Source: Yoonia sp. (lineage in GTDB: Bacteria > Pseudomonadota > Alphaproteobacteria > Rhodobacterales > Rhodobacteraceae). From it: a stretch of DNA of 42,993 nucleotides. Where the stretch lies: contig NZ_JAFMHR010000007.1 of the NCBI RefSeq assembly GCF_017854415.1, forward strand, positions 1 through 42,993. The letters run 5' to 3'. This document shows positions 8,351 through 17,610 of the stretch, in pieces. Made by a program: the position numbers and the translations under genes. The notes beneath the pieces were generated by a model, which searched no databases, was not told the DNA's origin, and was given only the letters and a program-made list of their open reading frames with translations. The first letter of the stretch is position 1, and every line of letters starts with the position of its first letter.

Positions 8351-9267
8351 TGGCCCCCAGTGCCGAGTGAAAACAGCTCGCTCGGCATGACAAGCAGATC
8401 AAACGCGAGTTTGCCGCAGACTGCCAACACCATGATGGCCAGCCAGATGCGCAACTGTTCGGCCTTCATTTTGACGCCGATGCGCGTGCCGATCTGTGCG
8501 CCGATCACGCCACCAACCAACAACAGAACGGCAAGCACGATATCAACTGTAAAGTTCGTGGTCGCGTGCAGCATAGTAGTAAAGGCGGTCACAAAGATGA
8601 TCTGGAACAGCGAAGTGCCAACAACAACTTTAGTTGGCATGCCCAGCAAATAGATCATCGCTGGTACCATGATGAAGCCACCACCGACGCCCATAATCGC
8701 GGCTAACACACCAACCAGAACACCGACAATCAGGGGCGGTATGACAGAGATATAAAGGCCAGATACCCGAAACTTCATCTTGAAGGGCAGGTTGTGTACC
8801 CAGTTATGTTTGCGCCGCGTCGGGACAGAAACACCGCCCGCTTTTTTGCTTTTGCGAATAGCCTTCAGGCTTTCGAAGAACATCAGCGTGCCGATCATCC
8901 CAAGGAACACGACATAGCAAAGCTGCACCAGCAGTTCGACCTGACCCATTGCCTTGAGGTAGTTAAATATGATGATGCCAAGACCGGAGCCAACAAGGCC
9001 CCCGATCAGCAGCACCGTCCCCATTCGGAGATCCACCGTCTTTCGTTTCAGGTGCGCAAGAACGCCAGAAAAAGAGGATGCAACAATTTGGTTTGCTTCG
9101 GTCGCCACGGCCACAGCCGGTGGAATGCCGATAAAGAACAACAGTGGCGTCATCAAAAAACCGCCACCGACGCCAAACATGCCCGATAAAACGCCCACAA
9201 TTCCGCCAAGTCCAAGTAATAGGAAGGCGTTCACCGAAACTTCGGCGATTGGAAGATAAATTTGCAT
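8347..9267 (-). CDS. Sulfite exporter TauE/SafE family (TSUP) permease
   Basis: Two repeated motifs GVLSGMFGVGGGFLMTPLL and GVLAAIMGVGGGFIMVPAM. Confidence 0.9.
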   Translation of the reverse strand: MQIYLPIAEVSVNAFLLLGLGGIVGVLSGMFGVGGGFLMTPLLFFIGIPPAVAVATEANQIVASSFSGVLAHLKRKTVDLRMGTVLLIGGLVGSGLGIIIFNYLKAMGQVELLVQLCYVVFLGMIGTLMFFESLKAIRKSKKAGGVSVPTRRKHNWVHNLPFKMKFRVSGLYISVIPPLIVGVLVGVLAAIMGVGGGFIMVPAMIYLLGMPTKVVVGTSLFQIIFVTAFTTMLHATTNFTVDIVLAVLLLVGGVIGAQIGTRIGVKMKAEQLRIWLAIMVLAVCGKLAFDLLVMPSELFSLGTGGH

Positions 9268-9405
9268 GAGCTATTCCGGGGCGCTTGTGCCGCTGCATGC
9301 ACCAAAAACGTTTCAAGCGTCCCTGTCAAATGCTCCGACGCAATTCACGCTGCAAATGCAGCAATTCCGCAACGTGGACCTAATGGTGTGACCTATTTGG
9401 ACTTA

Positions 9406-10209
9406 TCAAAGCGTGCGCAGATAGCCGCGCAAGACTTTTTCCAGTTTGGCGGCACCGATGGGTGCCATGGCTTTTGTGTGTTCATGGCTGATGGCTTCGT
9501 CGCTCATGCCGGCCGCCATGTTGGTGATCGTCGAAATTGCAGCGGCCTTAAGCCCAAGGAACCGCGCGAGGATCACTTCGGGGACCGTCGACATGCCTAC
9601 GGCATCAGCGCCCAGCATTGCGATTGCGCGGATTTCTGCGGGTGTCTCGAATGACGGGCCAGAGTACCAAGCATAAACACCGTCAGCCATTTCGACTTCA
9701 GCGGCATTCGCCGCTGCTCGCAAGGCTTTGCGAGTGTCTGGATCGTAGGCATCCTTCATCGGTACAAAGCGTGCGTCGGTTGGTTCGCCAATCAGCGGGT
9801 TCAGCCCAGAGAAATTGATATGATCGGACAGGCACATGATTGATCCGGTTGGCATATCCGCCCGCAGTGATCCGGCCGCATTCGTCGCGATCATGGTATC
9901 CGCGCCAAGTTCTTTAAGAACCTCCAAAGGCAGTCGCATGGCATCACCACGACCGCTTTCGTAATAATGCGCGCGTCCGCCAAAAACCGCGACACGCACG
10001 CCTTCAAGGTTGCCAATCACAAGGTTTGGGTTGTGTCCTGATACGCCTGCATGCGGAAATCCAGGCAGGTCTGAATAGGGGATAGCGACCCCGTCCACTT
10101 CATTTGCGATATGCCCAAGGCCAGAGCCAAGGATCATGCCAATCTGCACTGGCGTATCGCCTACCTTTGCGCGGATGGCGTCGGCGAGGGTCTTAGCGTT
10201 CTTTGACAT
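9406..10209 (-). CDS. Purine-nucleoside phosphorylase
   Basis: MILGSGLGHIA, GHNPNLVIG, ATNAAGSL, YAWYSGPSFETPAEIRA; start MSKNAKTLADA at 10209. Confidence 0.92.
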   Translation of the reverse strand: MSKNAKTLADAIRAKVGDTPVQIGMILGSGLGHIANEVDGVAIPYSDLPGFPHAGVSGHNPNLVIGNLEGVRVAVFGGRAHYYESGRGDAMRLPLEVLKELGADTMIATNAAGSLRADMPTGSIMCLSDHINFSGLNPLIGEPTDARFVPMKDAYDPDTRKALRAAANAAEVEMADGVYAWYSGPSFETPAEIRAIAMLGADAVGMSTVPEVILARFLGLKAAAISTITNMAAGMSDEAISHEHTKAMAPIGAAKLEKVLRGYLRTL

Positions 10210-11161
10210 AAGGCTCTCCACCAGCGCGGGGCGGGATCGCTTTGCCGACGAAACCTGCCAGGATTACGACCGTCAGGATGTATGGCAACACATCAAGGAA
10301 CTGACCGTTCACTTGGAAGCCAATAACGTTTTCGATGACATCAGAGCGCAACGACATCGCTTGCAGAAAACCAAACAGCAGGCAGGCGTAGAGCGCGTAC
10401 CATGGGCGCCACTTGGCGAAAATCAGGGCTGCAAGTGCGATAAAGCCGCGACCAGCGCTCATGTCTTTGACGAACCCCGCTTGCAGGGCCGTGGCCAGAT
10501 AAGCACCCGCGATGCCACAAAGAATGCCGCAGATGCCGACTGCCGCAAAACGCAGCCAGACGACGGAAACACCGGCAGTATCAACCGCAGCAGGGTTTTC
10601 GCCGACAGCGCGCAGGCGCAGGCCGAAACGCGTACGGAACAAGATCCACCATGTCAGCGGCACCGTTAGTAGGGCGACGTAGACAAGGATCGTGTGTCCG
10701 GAAATAAGTTCGTAATAAATTGGGCCTAGAATTGGGACGTTCTGTAGTGCTTCTGCAAAAGGCAGCTCAATTGGGTTGAAACGGGCATCACCGGACAACT
10801 GTGGTGTACGTCCGCCTTGGCGGAACCAGCTTTGGGCGATGACAACCGTCAAACCAGCCGCCAGAAAGTTGATTGCGACCCCTGATATCAATTGGTTGCC
10901 GCGGAATGTGATTGAAGCCAACCCGTGGACAAGTGACAAGGCCAGCGATGCGCCGATGCCTGCCAAAAGCCCTAGCCATACGCTGCCGGAAACAGCGGCG
11001 ATGGCGGCCGAAAGAAAGGCGGCCGCCAGCATTTTTCCCTCTAGCCCGATATCGAAAATACCGGCCCGCTCTGAAAATAGACCTGCAAGGCAGGCCAAAA
11101 GAAGCGGGGTCGCCAGACGCAAAGTGGCGTCCAGCATTTGCAAGAGGGTTGCGAAATCCAT
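10193..11161 (-). CDS. Nucleoside-type ABC transporter permease (YufQ-like)
   Basis: Multi-TM; LFSERAGIFDIGLEGKML; GENPAAVDTAGVSV; in operon with BMP protein and ATPase. Confidence 0.88.
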   Translation of the reverse strand: MDFATLLQMLDATLRLATPLLLACLAGLFSERAGIFDIGLEGKMLAAAFLSAAIAAVSGSVWLGLLAGIGASLALSLVHGLASITFRGNQLISGVAINFLAAGLTVVIAQSWFRQGGRTPQLSGDARFNPIELPFAEALQNVPILGPIYYELISGHTILVYVALLTVPLTWWILFRTRFGLRLRAVGENPAAVDTAGVSVVWLRFAAVGICGILCGIAGAYLATALQAGFVKDMSAGRGFIALAALIFAKWRPWYALYACLLFGFLQAMSLRSDVIENVIGFQVNGQFLDVLPYILTVVILAGFVGKAIPPRAGGEPYVKER

Positions 11162-11581
11162 TTAGGCGGCTTTCTCCATCAGGAACGGGAAGAGGGCAAA
11201 GAAACGATCTGCGACCTCTGGATTTTGGCGCAAAGCTGCTTCGGCCTGCGCTTGTGTGATGTCGACCGCTTGGGTCTTGTCCCGGCGCAGAAAGAACTGC
11301 AGCCCCAGCATCGCATCAAACCGGTCATCTGTGATGAGCGGGTCATGCGGCATGCGCGGTAAGCCCGCGCCATTCGATTGCAGGACGCTGCTTGGTTTTT
11401 TCAGCGACAGCAACGCTACCAGATGCGGTGGAATATCTGCGCTAGGTGTAAGGTCAATCACGTGGTGAACCCATTGGTGGAGTTCTTCCATCGAAATCAT
11501 GCCAAGTGCGAGACAGCTGAGCACAAAGCCCAAATCCGCACCGGTGTCGTCTTCAACACCTATTTTGAATGGTCCTGTCAT
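11162..11581 (-). CDS. Uncharacterised 139-aa soluble protein encoded between the two permease genes
   Basis: ORF overlaps upstream permease stop by 4 nt (ATGA) and abuts the downstream permease start. Confidence 0.75.
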   Translation of the reverse strand: MTGPFKIGVEDDTGADLGFVLSCLALGMISMEELHQWVHHVIDLTPSADIPPHLVALLSLKKPSSVLQSNGAGLPRMPHDPLITDDRFDAMLGLQFFLRRDKTQAVDITQAQAEAALRQNPEVADRFFALFPFLMEKAA

Positions 11582-12669
11582 GTTTTTGCTCTCCTCATTG
11601 CCAGGAATAGCCGCTCGAGCGGCATGCGCACCATATTGTCTAGTGCACCCGTAAAGAGGATCACCAATGCCTGTATTACGATGATCAACTCACGGGGGAT
11701 CGACGTCCATAGGGCGAGTTCTGCGCCGCCTTGATATAGAAAGCCGAAAAGAAGGGCCGCCAGCAGTACCCCGAAAGGATGGCTGCGCCCCATCAGTGCG
11801 ACGGCGATGCCAATAAAGCCCGCCCCCTCCACTGCGTTCAGGACCAGCCGTTCGGCCTCGCCCTGTACGTTGTTGATGGCCATCATGCCGGCAAGAGCGC
11901 CTGAGATAAGCATGGTGACCATGATAATTTTGGTCGGGCTGATGCCCGCGTATTTAGCCGCGGATTCCGAATGACCGAACGACCGGATTTCATAGCCAAG
12001 CCGTGTTTTCCAGATCAATGCCCACAACGCGACACATGCAGCTAGCGCCACAAAGAATGTCACATTTGCAGGCGCACCACGGAAAAACGTGGTTTCGCCA
12101 AAGTTGAACATGTCTTGGAAAGACGGCAGATGCGTGGCTTCTGGGAACTTGGGTGTGGCAGGTTCCATGCCGGGCGCTTTGAGTGCGCCGATCAAGAAGT
12201 AGTTCAGCACGGCCGCTGCGATAAAGTTGAACATGATCGTCGTAATGACGATGTGGCTGCCACGCTTGGCCTGCAAAAATGCTGGAATTGCGGCCCATGC
12301 CGCGCCAAAGACGGCGGCACCGATTGCAGCACCCAGCAGTGCCAACGACCAGTGTGGCCAAGGGATGAACAAGCAGATAATGGCAACACCCAAGCCACCA
12401 ATCAACGCTTGGCCTTCGCCGCCGATGTTGAATAAACGCGCATGAAAAGCGATGGAAACCGCTAGACCTGTGAAGATAAAGTTGGTCGCGTAATAAAGCG
12501 TGTAGCCCCAGCCATAGGTGGACCCGAGCGCGCCATCGACCATCAATTTCAATGCGGCCCAAGGGCTTTCGCCAATCGCCAAAATCACAAGCGCAGACAG
12601 GATTGCGGCCAACAAGATCGAGATCAAAGGGATCAAGATCACATCGGCCCACTTTGGCATAACGTCCAT
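11578..12669 (-). CDS. Nucleoside-type ABC transporter permease (YufP-like)
   Basis: Multi-TM; LFNIGGEGQALIGGLG; KYAGISPTKIIM. Confidence 0.88.
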   Translation of the reverse strand: MDVMPKWADVILIPLISILLAAILSALVILAIGESPWAALKLMVDGALGSTYGWGYTLYYATNFIFTGLAVSIAFHARLFNIGGEGQALIGGLGVAIICLFIPWPHWSLALLGAAIGAAVFGAAWAAIPAFLQAKRGSHIVITTIMFNFIAAAVLNYFLIGALKAPGMEPATPKFPEATHLPSFQDMFNFGETTFFRGAPANVTFFVALAACVALWALIWKTRLGYEIRSFGHSESAAKYAGISPTKIIMVTMLISGALAGMMAINNVQGEAERLVLNAVEGAGFIGIAVALMGRSHPFGVLLAALLFGFLYQGGAELALWTSIPRELIIVIQALVILFTGALDNMVRMPLERLFLAMRRAKT

Positions 12670-14207
12670 TACGCCGTCTCCCCGTTCATGCCTGCCATTA
12701 GCAGCCCGAGTTCTTTTTCATCTGTATTTTGAGGCATCCGCTCGCCCATTATTTTTCCGTCGAACATAACGGCAATCCGGTCAGAGAGGGATAAAATCTC
12801 TTCTAACTCTACGGAAACCAACAAAATTGCTTTGCCCTGATCCCTAAGTGCAACAATTTGTTGGTGGATAAATTCGATCGCACCGATGTCCACACCGCGT
12901 GTCGGTTGGCCGATCAGCAGCAAGTCGGGGTTCTGTTCGATCTCGCGGGCGAGGACGATTTTCTGTTGGTTGCCGCCTGAAAAACTCTTGGCCGCGAGTG
13001 AAGGATCGGGCGGGCGCACGTCGAAACGGGCCATCTTTTCCTCGGTATCTTTGCGGATTGCGGCGTTGTCCATGAACAGCCTGGAGCGTTGGTATTCTGC
13101 GTCATGATGATAGCCGAACGCGGTGTTTTCCCATGCGTGAAAGTCCATGATCAGACCTTCGCGCTGGCGGTCTTCGGGAACGTGGCTGATGCCGCGGGCG
13201 CGCCTGCTTTGCCCGTCGGATTTTGCGCCCGTCAGATCAAGTTCCTCGCCGTTAACAATGATTGTGCCGGTCGCTTTTTCGTAACCGCCAAGTACTTCGA
13301 GCAGTTCAGACTGGCCGTTGCCCGCAACACCAGCGATGCCAAGGATTTCACCCGCATGCACATCAAAGCTGATGCCTTTGACGCGGTGAACGCCCTTGTC
13401 GTCGGTGACATTAAGATTTTTCACCTCAAGAATTTCGCGTCCGATTGTGGCGGGTGCTTTGTCGACTTGCAGCAGAACCTTGCGCCCGACCATCAGTTCG
13501 GCAAGTGCAGGAGGGCTAGTTTCAGAAGTTTTGACCGTCGCGGTCATTTCGCCGCGCCGCATCACGCTTACCGTGTCGGTAATTTCCATGATTTCGCGCA
13601 GTTTGTGCGTAATCAGGATGATCGTTTTGCCTTCGCGCTTGAGGTTTTCAAGAATGCGAAACAGGTGATCTGCCTCGGCGGGGGTCAGTACGCCAGTGGG
13701 TTCATCCAAAATCAGAATGTCGGCTTTGCGGTAGAGTGCCTTAAGAATCTCGACGCGCTGTTGCATGCCGACGCCGACTTCTTCGATCAAGGCATCTGGG
13801 TCCACGTTCAACTCATATTCTTCAGCGAGGCTTTTCAACTCGCGCCGCGCGCGCGCTAGTGAGGGGCGCAGCAGGGCGCTGTCTTCGGCGCCTAGAACGA
13901 CGTTCTCAAGAACTGTGAAATTTTCGACCAGTTTAAAGTGCTGGAACACCATGCCGATGCCCGCAGCGATCGCTGCTTGGCTATCGGGAATTGCAGTTTT
14001 GCGACCTGAAATGTAGATTTCGCCGGCATCTGCCTTATAAAACCCATACAAAATCGACATCAGCGTCGATTTGCCCGCGCCGTTCTCGCCGATGATCCCG
14101 TGGATCGTGCCAGGCATGACGCGGATGGAAATATCTTTGTTCGCTTGAACAGGGCCAAAGGCCTTGGAGATGCCTTTTAGTTCAATGGCGGGGGCTATGT
14201 CGTTCAT
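12669..14207 (-). CDS. ABC transporter ATP-binding protein, duplicated ATPase domains (YufO-like)
   Basis: GENGAGKSTLMSILYG, second domain GVAGNGQSELLEVLGG, SGGNQQKIVLAREI. Confidence 0.93.
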   Translation of the reverse strand: MNDIAPAIELKGISKAFGPVQANKDISIRVMPGTIHGIIGENGAGKSTLMSILYGFYKADAGEIYISGRKTAIPDSQAAIAAGIGMVFQHFKLVENFTVLENVVLGAEDSALLRPSLARARRELKSLAEEYELNVDPDALIEEVGVGMQQRVEILKALYRKADILILDEPTGVLTPAEADHLFRILENLKREGKTIILITHKLREIMEITDTVSVMRRGEMTATVKTSETSPPALAELMVGRKVLLQVDKAPATIGREILEVKNLNVTDDKGVHRVKGISFDVHAGEILGIAGVAGNGQSELLEVLGGYEKATGTIIVNGEELDLTGAKSDGQSRRARGISHVPEDRQREGLIMDFHAWENTAFGYHHDAEYQRSRLFMDNAAIRKDTEEKMARFDVRPPDPSLAAKSFSGGNQQKIVLAREIEQNPDLLLIGQPTRGVDIGAIEFIHQQIVALRDQGKAILLVSVELEEILSLSDRIAVMFDGKIMGERMPQNTDEKELGLLMAGMNGETA

Positions 14208-14232
14208 TGGGGCACCTGTTCTTGGAATGCAA

Positions 14233-14262
14233 AAGGCCGCGCAGATTTCTCAGCGCGGCCTT
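14233..14262 (-). terminator. Strong hairpin between the BMP gene and its ATPase gene (attenuator or mRNA-stabilising element)
   Basis: Perfect 10-bp stem AAGGCCGCGC / GCGCGGCCTT with 10-nt loop; short TTTT run follows on the minus strand. Confidence 0.6.
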
Positions 14263-14284
14263 GTTTTATGGCCTTTGCGTCAAC

Positions 14285-15280
14285 TTAGAAGTCGAGCGCT
14301 GGGCAGCTTTCGTCAGATGTGTAGTCGTGAACCATCAGATCGCCAGCTGTGATTGCAGCGGCGGCTGCGTCAACTGTTGCCTGCATTTCAGCAGAAACAA
14401 GCTCGGCGTTGAATTCGTCGAGTGCGTAGCCCACACCGTCGTTTGAAACACCCATCACGTTGAAGCCGGTTTCGAGCATTTCACCTTGTGTGAAAGCTTC
14501 ATAAACGGCGTTATCAACGCGCTTCATCATGGATGTCAGAACCTGACCGGGGTGCAGGTAGTTCTGGTTCGCGTCAACACCGATTGACAGGATGCTTTCG
14601 TCTGCAGCTGTCTGCAGAACGCCAACGCCTGTGCCGCCAGCGGCCGCAAACACAACGTCAGAACCTTGGCTGATCTGCGCCAATGTCAGCTCGGAGCCTT
14701 TTACCGGATCGTTCCAAGCGGCAGGTGTTGTGCCTGTCATGTTGGCGATCACGGTCGCGTCAGCGTTCACAGCTCTTGCACCCTGTGCATAGCCACAAGC
14801 GAACTTGCGGATCAGCGGGATGTCCATGCCGCCGATAAAGGACACGGTGCCTGTCTCGGATGCCATCGCGGCCATCATGCCGACAAGGTAGGAACCTTCG
14901 TGCTCGTTGAACACAACAGAGCGCACGTTTGGTGCATCAACGACCATGTCGATGATCGTAAACTTGGTGTCTGGATAGTCGGCCGCAACTTCAGCCAATG
15001 GTGTGGCCCAAGAGAAGCCAGCCATGACGATCGGGTTCGCGCCGGATTCAGCAAAGCGACGGATCGCCTGTTCGCGCTGTGCGTCGGACTGAATTTCGAC
15101 TTCAGCGTAGGAACCGCCAGTTTCTGTCGCCCAACGCTCTGCACCGTTGTAGGCGCTTTCGTTGAAGGATTTGTCGAACTTGCCGCCAAGATCGAAAAGA
15201 ATGGCTGGATCTGCAAAAGCAGTACCGGCAGTCAGTGCCAGCGCAGCAGATGCGCCAAGAAATTTGTGCATAAGTGTCAT
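14285..15280 (-). CDS. BMP family ABC transporter substrate-binding protein
   Basis: Sec signal peptide; LFDLGGKFDKSFNESAYNGAERW; FSWATPLAEVA; heads the transporter operon. Confidence 0.92.
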   Translation of the reverse strand: MTLMHKFLGASAALALTAGTAFADPAILFDLGGKFDKSFNESAYNGAERWATETGGSYAEVEIQSDAQREQAIRRFAESGANPIVMAGFSWATPLAEVAADYPDTKFTIIDMVVDAPNVRSVVFNEHEGSYLVGMMAAMASETGTVSFIGGMDIPLIRKFACGYAQGARAVNADATVIANMTGTTPAAWNDPVKGSELTLAQISQGSDVVFAAAGGTGVGVLQTAADESILSIGVDANQNYLHPGQVLTSMMKRVDNAVYEAFTQGEMLETGFNVMGVSNDGVGYALDEFNAELVSAEMQATVDAAAAAITAGDLMVHDYTSDESCPALDF

Positions 15281-15469
15281 TAATAATTCTCCCAGGTCGT
15301 TACGCGAGGTTTAGCGGGCAACATGCGCCCCCTCTGTTGAAAGCCCAGACATAGCGAGTCCGGTCATCGCAAGATAAGGCCTTGCCTAGCCGCGAAGATC
15401 AACTGCTTTTTGGTCTAAAACGGGTGTATCGCCATGTTAAACACGCGTCGAAGCCTGCATGACGCTGGG

Positions 15470-15889
15470 TCAGGAGCGATTTAGTTCCTTGCGCATGACC
15501 AATGCGGCAACGGGTGCGGCATCTTTAGGCAGATAGTAACCGGGGCGACGTCCGACTTGGGTGTACCCGCATGCGGCATAAAGCGCTTTTGCGGCGATGT
15601 TGTCTTCGCCTACCTCCAAGAACATCATTGTTGCACCTGCAGCTTGAGCTGCGGTTTCACCGTGGGTTAACGTGGTCTTGGCAAGGCCCTGCCGCCGCTT
15701 TCTGGGGTCAGTGGCAAGCGTCAAAACTTCGGCTTCGTCGGTGACCACGCGGATCAACGCAAAGCTGTCGGCGTCGCCTTGCACAAATGTGCCGGTGTGC
15801 GACAGCAGGGACGCGAATTCTGCAGTCGACCAAACGCGGGTCGCGCTGAAGGCTTTGGCGTGGATCGCGGCCAGCGTTTCAGGGGTCAT
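15470..15889 (-). CDS. rimI: GNAT acetyltransferase, RimI-like
   Basis: RRQGLAKTTL and MFLEVGEDNIAAKALYAACGYTQVGRRPGYY motifs; adjacent to tsaB. Confidence 0.85.
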   Translation of the reverse strand: MTPETLAAIHAKAFSATRVWSTAEFASLLSHTGTFVQGDADSFALIRVVTDEAEVLTLATDPRKRRQGLAKTTLTHGETAAQAAGATMMFLEVGEDNIAAKALYAACGYTQVGRRPGYYLPKDAAPVAALVMRKELNRS

Positions 15890-16461
15890 GGCAGAATGTT
15901 TGGCGCGGGATCACGCGGTGGGGCTGCATCTGCGCTGCGGATATAAAGCGGGGCAGGGCGTATCACAGGATCGTCCAAGCGAGCGGCTGCGATATATGCG
16001 ATTGCAGAGATCAGTATCGCTGCAGGTTTTTGCGGCCCAGCAGGTGTTTCGCATTGTTCAGGGGGGCTTATGCCATTCTGCGTAAAGGCTTGCGCGTAGG
16101 ATTGTTCGCGCGGCGCCGGAATGGTGGCCGTAAAGGGAAGCGGTTCTTGAAACGCCCGCGCGTCAAACCCGTTCACCCCGATTGCAGGCTTTCCAAGTCC
16201 AAGCGCAAGACCGCGTGCCGCCCCAAGCGAAATCCGAATGCCGGTAAAGTTCCCCGGCCCAATGCCCACGCCAATCCCGTCAAGATCGGCCCACGTCAGA
16301 TCTGCCGCAGCTAGCATTTCTTCCAACATTGGCATCAGATGCTCGGCCTGACCTTTGGCCATTTCGTCAATGCGTGTGACCACCTGCCCATTCAACAACA
16401 AAGCGGCGGCGCAATGCGCCGCCGATGTATCAAATGCAAGTAAGGTTGGCTTAGGCTGCAA
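15886..16461 (-). CDS. tsaB: tRNA threonylcarbamoyladenosine biosynthesis protein TsaB
   Basis: LAFDTSAAHCAAALL, GIGPGNFTGIRISLGAARGLALG. Confidence 0.92.
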   Translation of the reverse strand: MQPKPTLLAFDTSAAHCAAALLLNGQVVTRIDEMAKGQAEHLMPMLEEMLAAADLTWADLDGIGVGIGPGNFTGIRISLGAARGLALGLGKPAIGVNGFDARAFQEPLPFTATIPAPREQSYAQAFTQNGISPPEQCETPAGPQKPAAILISAIAYIAAARLDDPVIRPAPLYIRSADAAPPRDPAPNILP

Positions 16462-17014
16462 CTGGCCGGACCTCGACCACCTCGGGGATGTAATGGCGCA
16501 GCAGATTTTCGATACCCATTTTCAGCGTCAACGTTGACGATGGGCAACCCGCGCAGGCCCCTTGCATGTGCAGATAAACGATCCCGCGCTCGAATCCGTG
16601 AAATGTAATGTCGCCGCCATCTTGGGCGACGGCAGGACGCACGCGCGTATCAAGAAGTTCTTTGATCTGGTCGACGATCTCGCCGTCTTCACCAGAATGT
16701 TCAGCGTGGCCGCTAGCGGGTTTGTGGTCATCTGCCATCACAGATTGTCCCGACTGGTAGTGTTCCATGATCGCGCCCAAGATGCCGGGCTTGATGTGGT
16801 CCCATTCCATCTCGTCAGCTTTGGTGACTGTCACAAAGTCGATCCCGAAGAACACGCCTGTCACGCCGCCGGTCGCAAAAATGCGTTTCGCAAGCGGAGA
16901 ACCATCTGCGGCATCAATACTTGGGAAATCGGCGGTGCCGACTTCAAGTACATTCTGACCGGGCAGAAACTTGAGCGTTGCAGGATTTGGTGTCGATTCA
17001 GTTTGGATGAACAT
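16451..17014 (-). CDS. NifU (Nfu) family Fe-S scaffold protein
   Basis: MFIQTESTPNPATLKFLPG N-terminal Nfu domain; CAGCPSSTLTLKMGIE. Confidence 0.94.
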   Translation of the reverse strand: MFIQTESTPNPATLKFLPGQNVLEVGTADFPSIDAADGSPLAKRIFATGGVTGVFFGIDFVTVTKADEMEWDHIKPGILGAIMEHYQSGQSVMADDHKPASGHAEHSGEDGEIVDQIKELLDTRVRPAVAQDGGDITFHGFERGIVYLHMQGACAGCPSSTLTLKMGIENLLRHYIPEVVEVRPVAA

Positions 17015-17095
17015 GGTGCAAACCTTTTTTATCAGAATATAGATATGCGCACGGCAGGCCCAACTGTCAAGGTTTGGAATGATTCTAAAATGGGC

Positions 17096-17551
17096 TTACG
17101 TGATCGCTTCAAGCCGTTCTTTTGAAATGTCACCCGGGACAATTGTCAGCGGAATTGGCAGGCTGCCTGCTTGGCGGCTCATGTGAGTGACAAGCGGGCC
17201 GGGGCCTTTGCTGTCATCGCCAGCGCCTAGGACAAGCACGCCGATATCGGGATCTTCATTCACTTGCGCCATGATTTCGGCAAGCGGTTCGCCCTCGCGT
17301 ATGATCAGCTCTGGATCGACATTTTGCTTGTCGCGCATCCATTTTGCGAACACCTCAAAGTGGACTTCAATCCGTTCGCGGGCTTCGGCGCGCATGATTT
17401 CGCCGACACCGATCCAGTGGTTGAACTCGTCCGGCGGAATGACTGCTAGAACGGCAACGCCGCCACCTGTATGTGACGCGCGCATCGCAGCAAAGCGCAT
17501 TGCATTCAGGCACTCGCGGCTATCGTCTAGAACGACCAAGAACTTACGCAT
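17096..17551 (-). CDS. Universal stress protein
   Basis: FLVVLDDSRECLNAMRFA; VLVLGAGDDSKGPGPLVT. Confidence 0.85.
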   Translation of the reverse strand: MRKFLVVLDDSRECLNAMRFAAMRASHTGGGVAVLAVIPPDEFNHWIGVGEIMRAEARERIEVHFEVFAKWMRDKQNVDPELIIREGEPLAEIMAQVNEDPDIGVLVLGAGDDSKGPGPLVTHMSRQAGSLPIPLTIVPGDISKERLEAIT

Positions 17552-17610
17552 AGTGAACTCCTTATTCGACCTAACTGTGACGTATCACGGCACGCGTGGC
17601 AACGGCACAT

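Noticed and set aside
11990-12652. 220-aa minus-strand ORF in another frame of the permease gene
   Set aside because: Overlaps a convincing multi-TM permease in the same direction; Cys/Trp/Arg-rich nonsense-like composition.
13089-13859. 256-aa plus-strand ORF inside the ABC ATPase gene
   Set aside because: Antisense shadow of conserved ABC motifs; phenylalanine-rich and no domain.
17577-17595. GTGACGTATCAC upstream of the universal stress protein gene as an FNR/CRP site
   Set aside because: Half-site spacing is N4 between GTGA and TCAC rather than the N6 expected for CRP/FNR-type sites.
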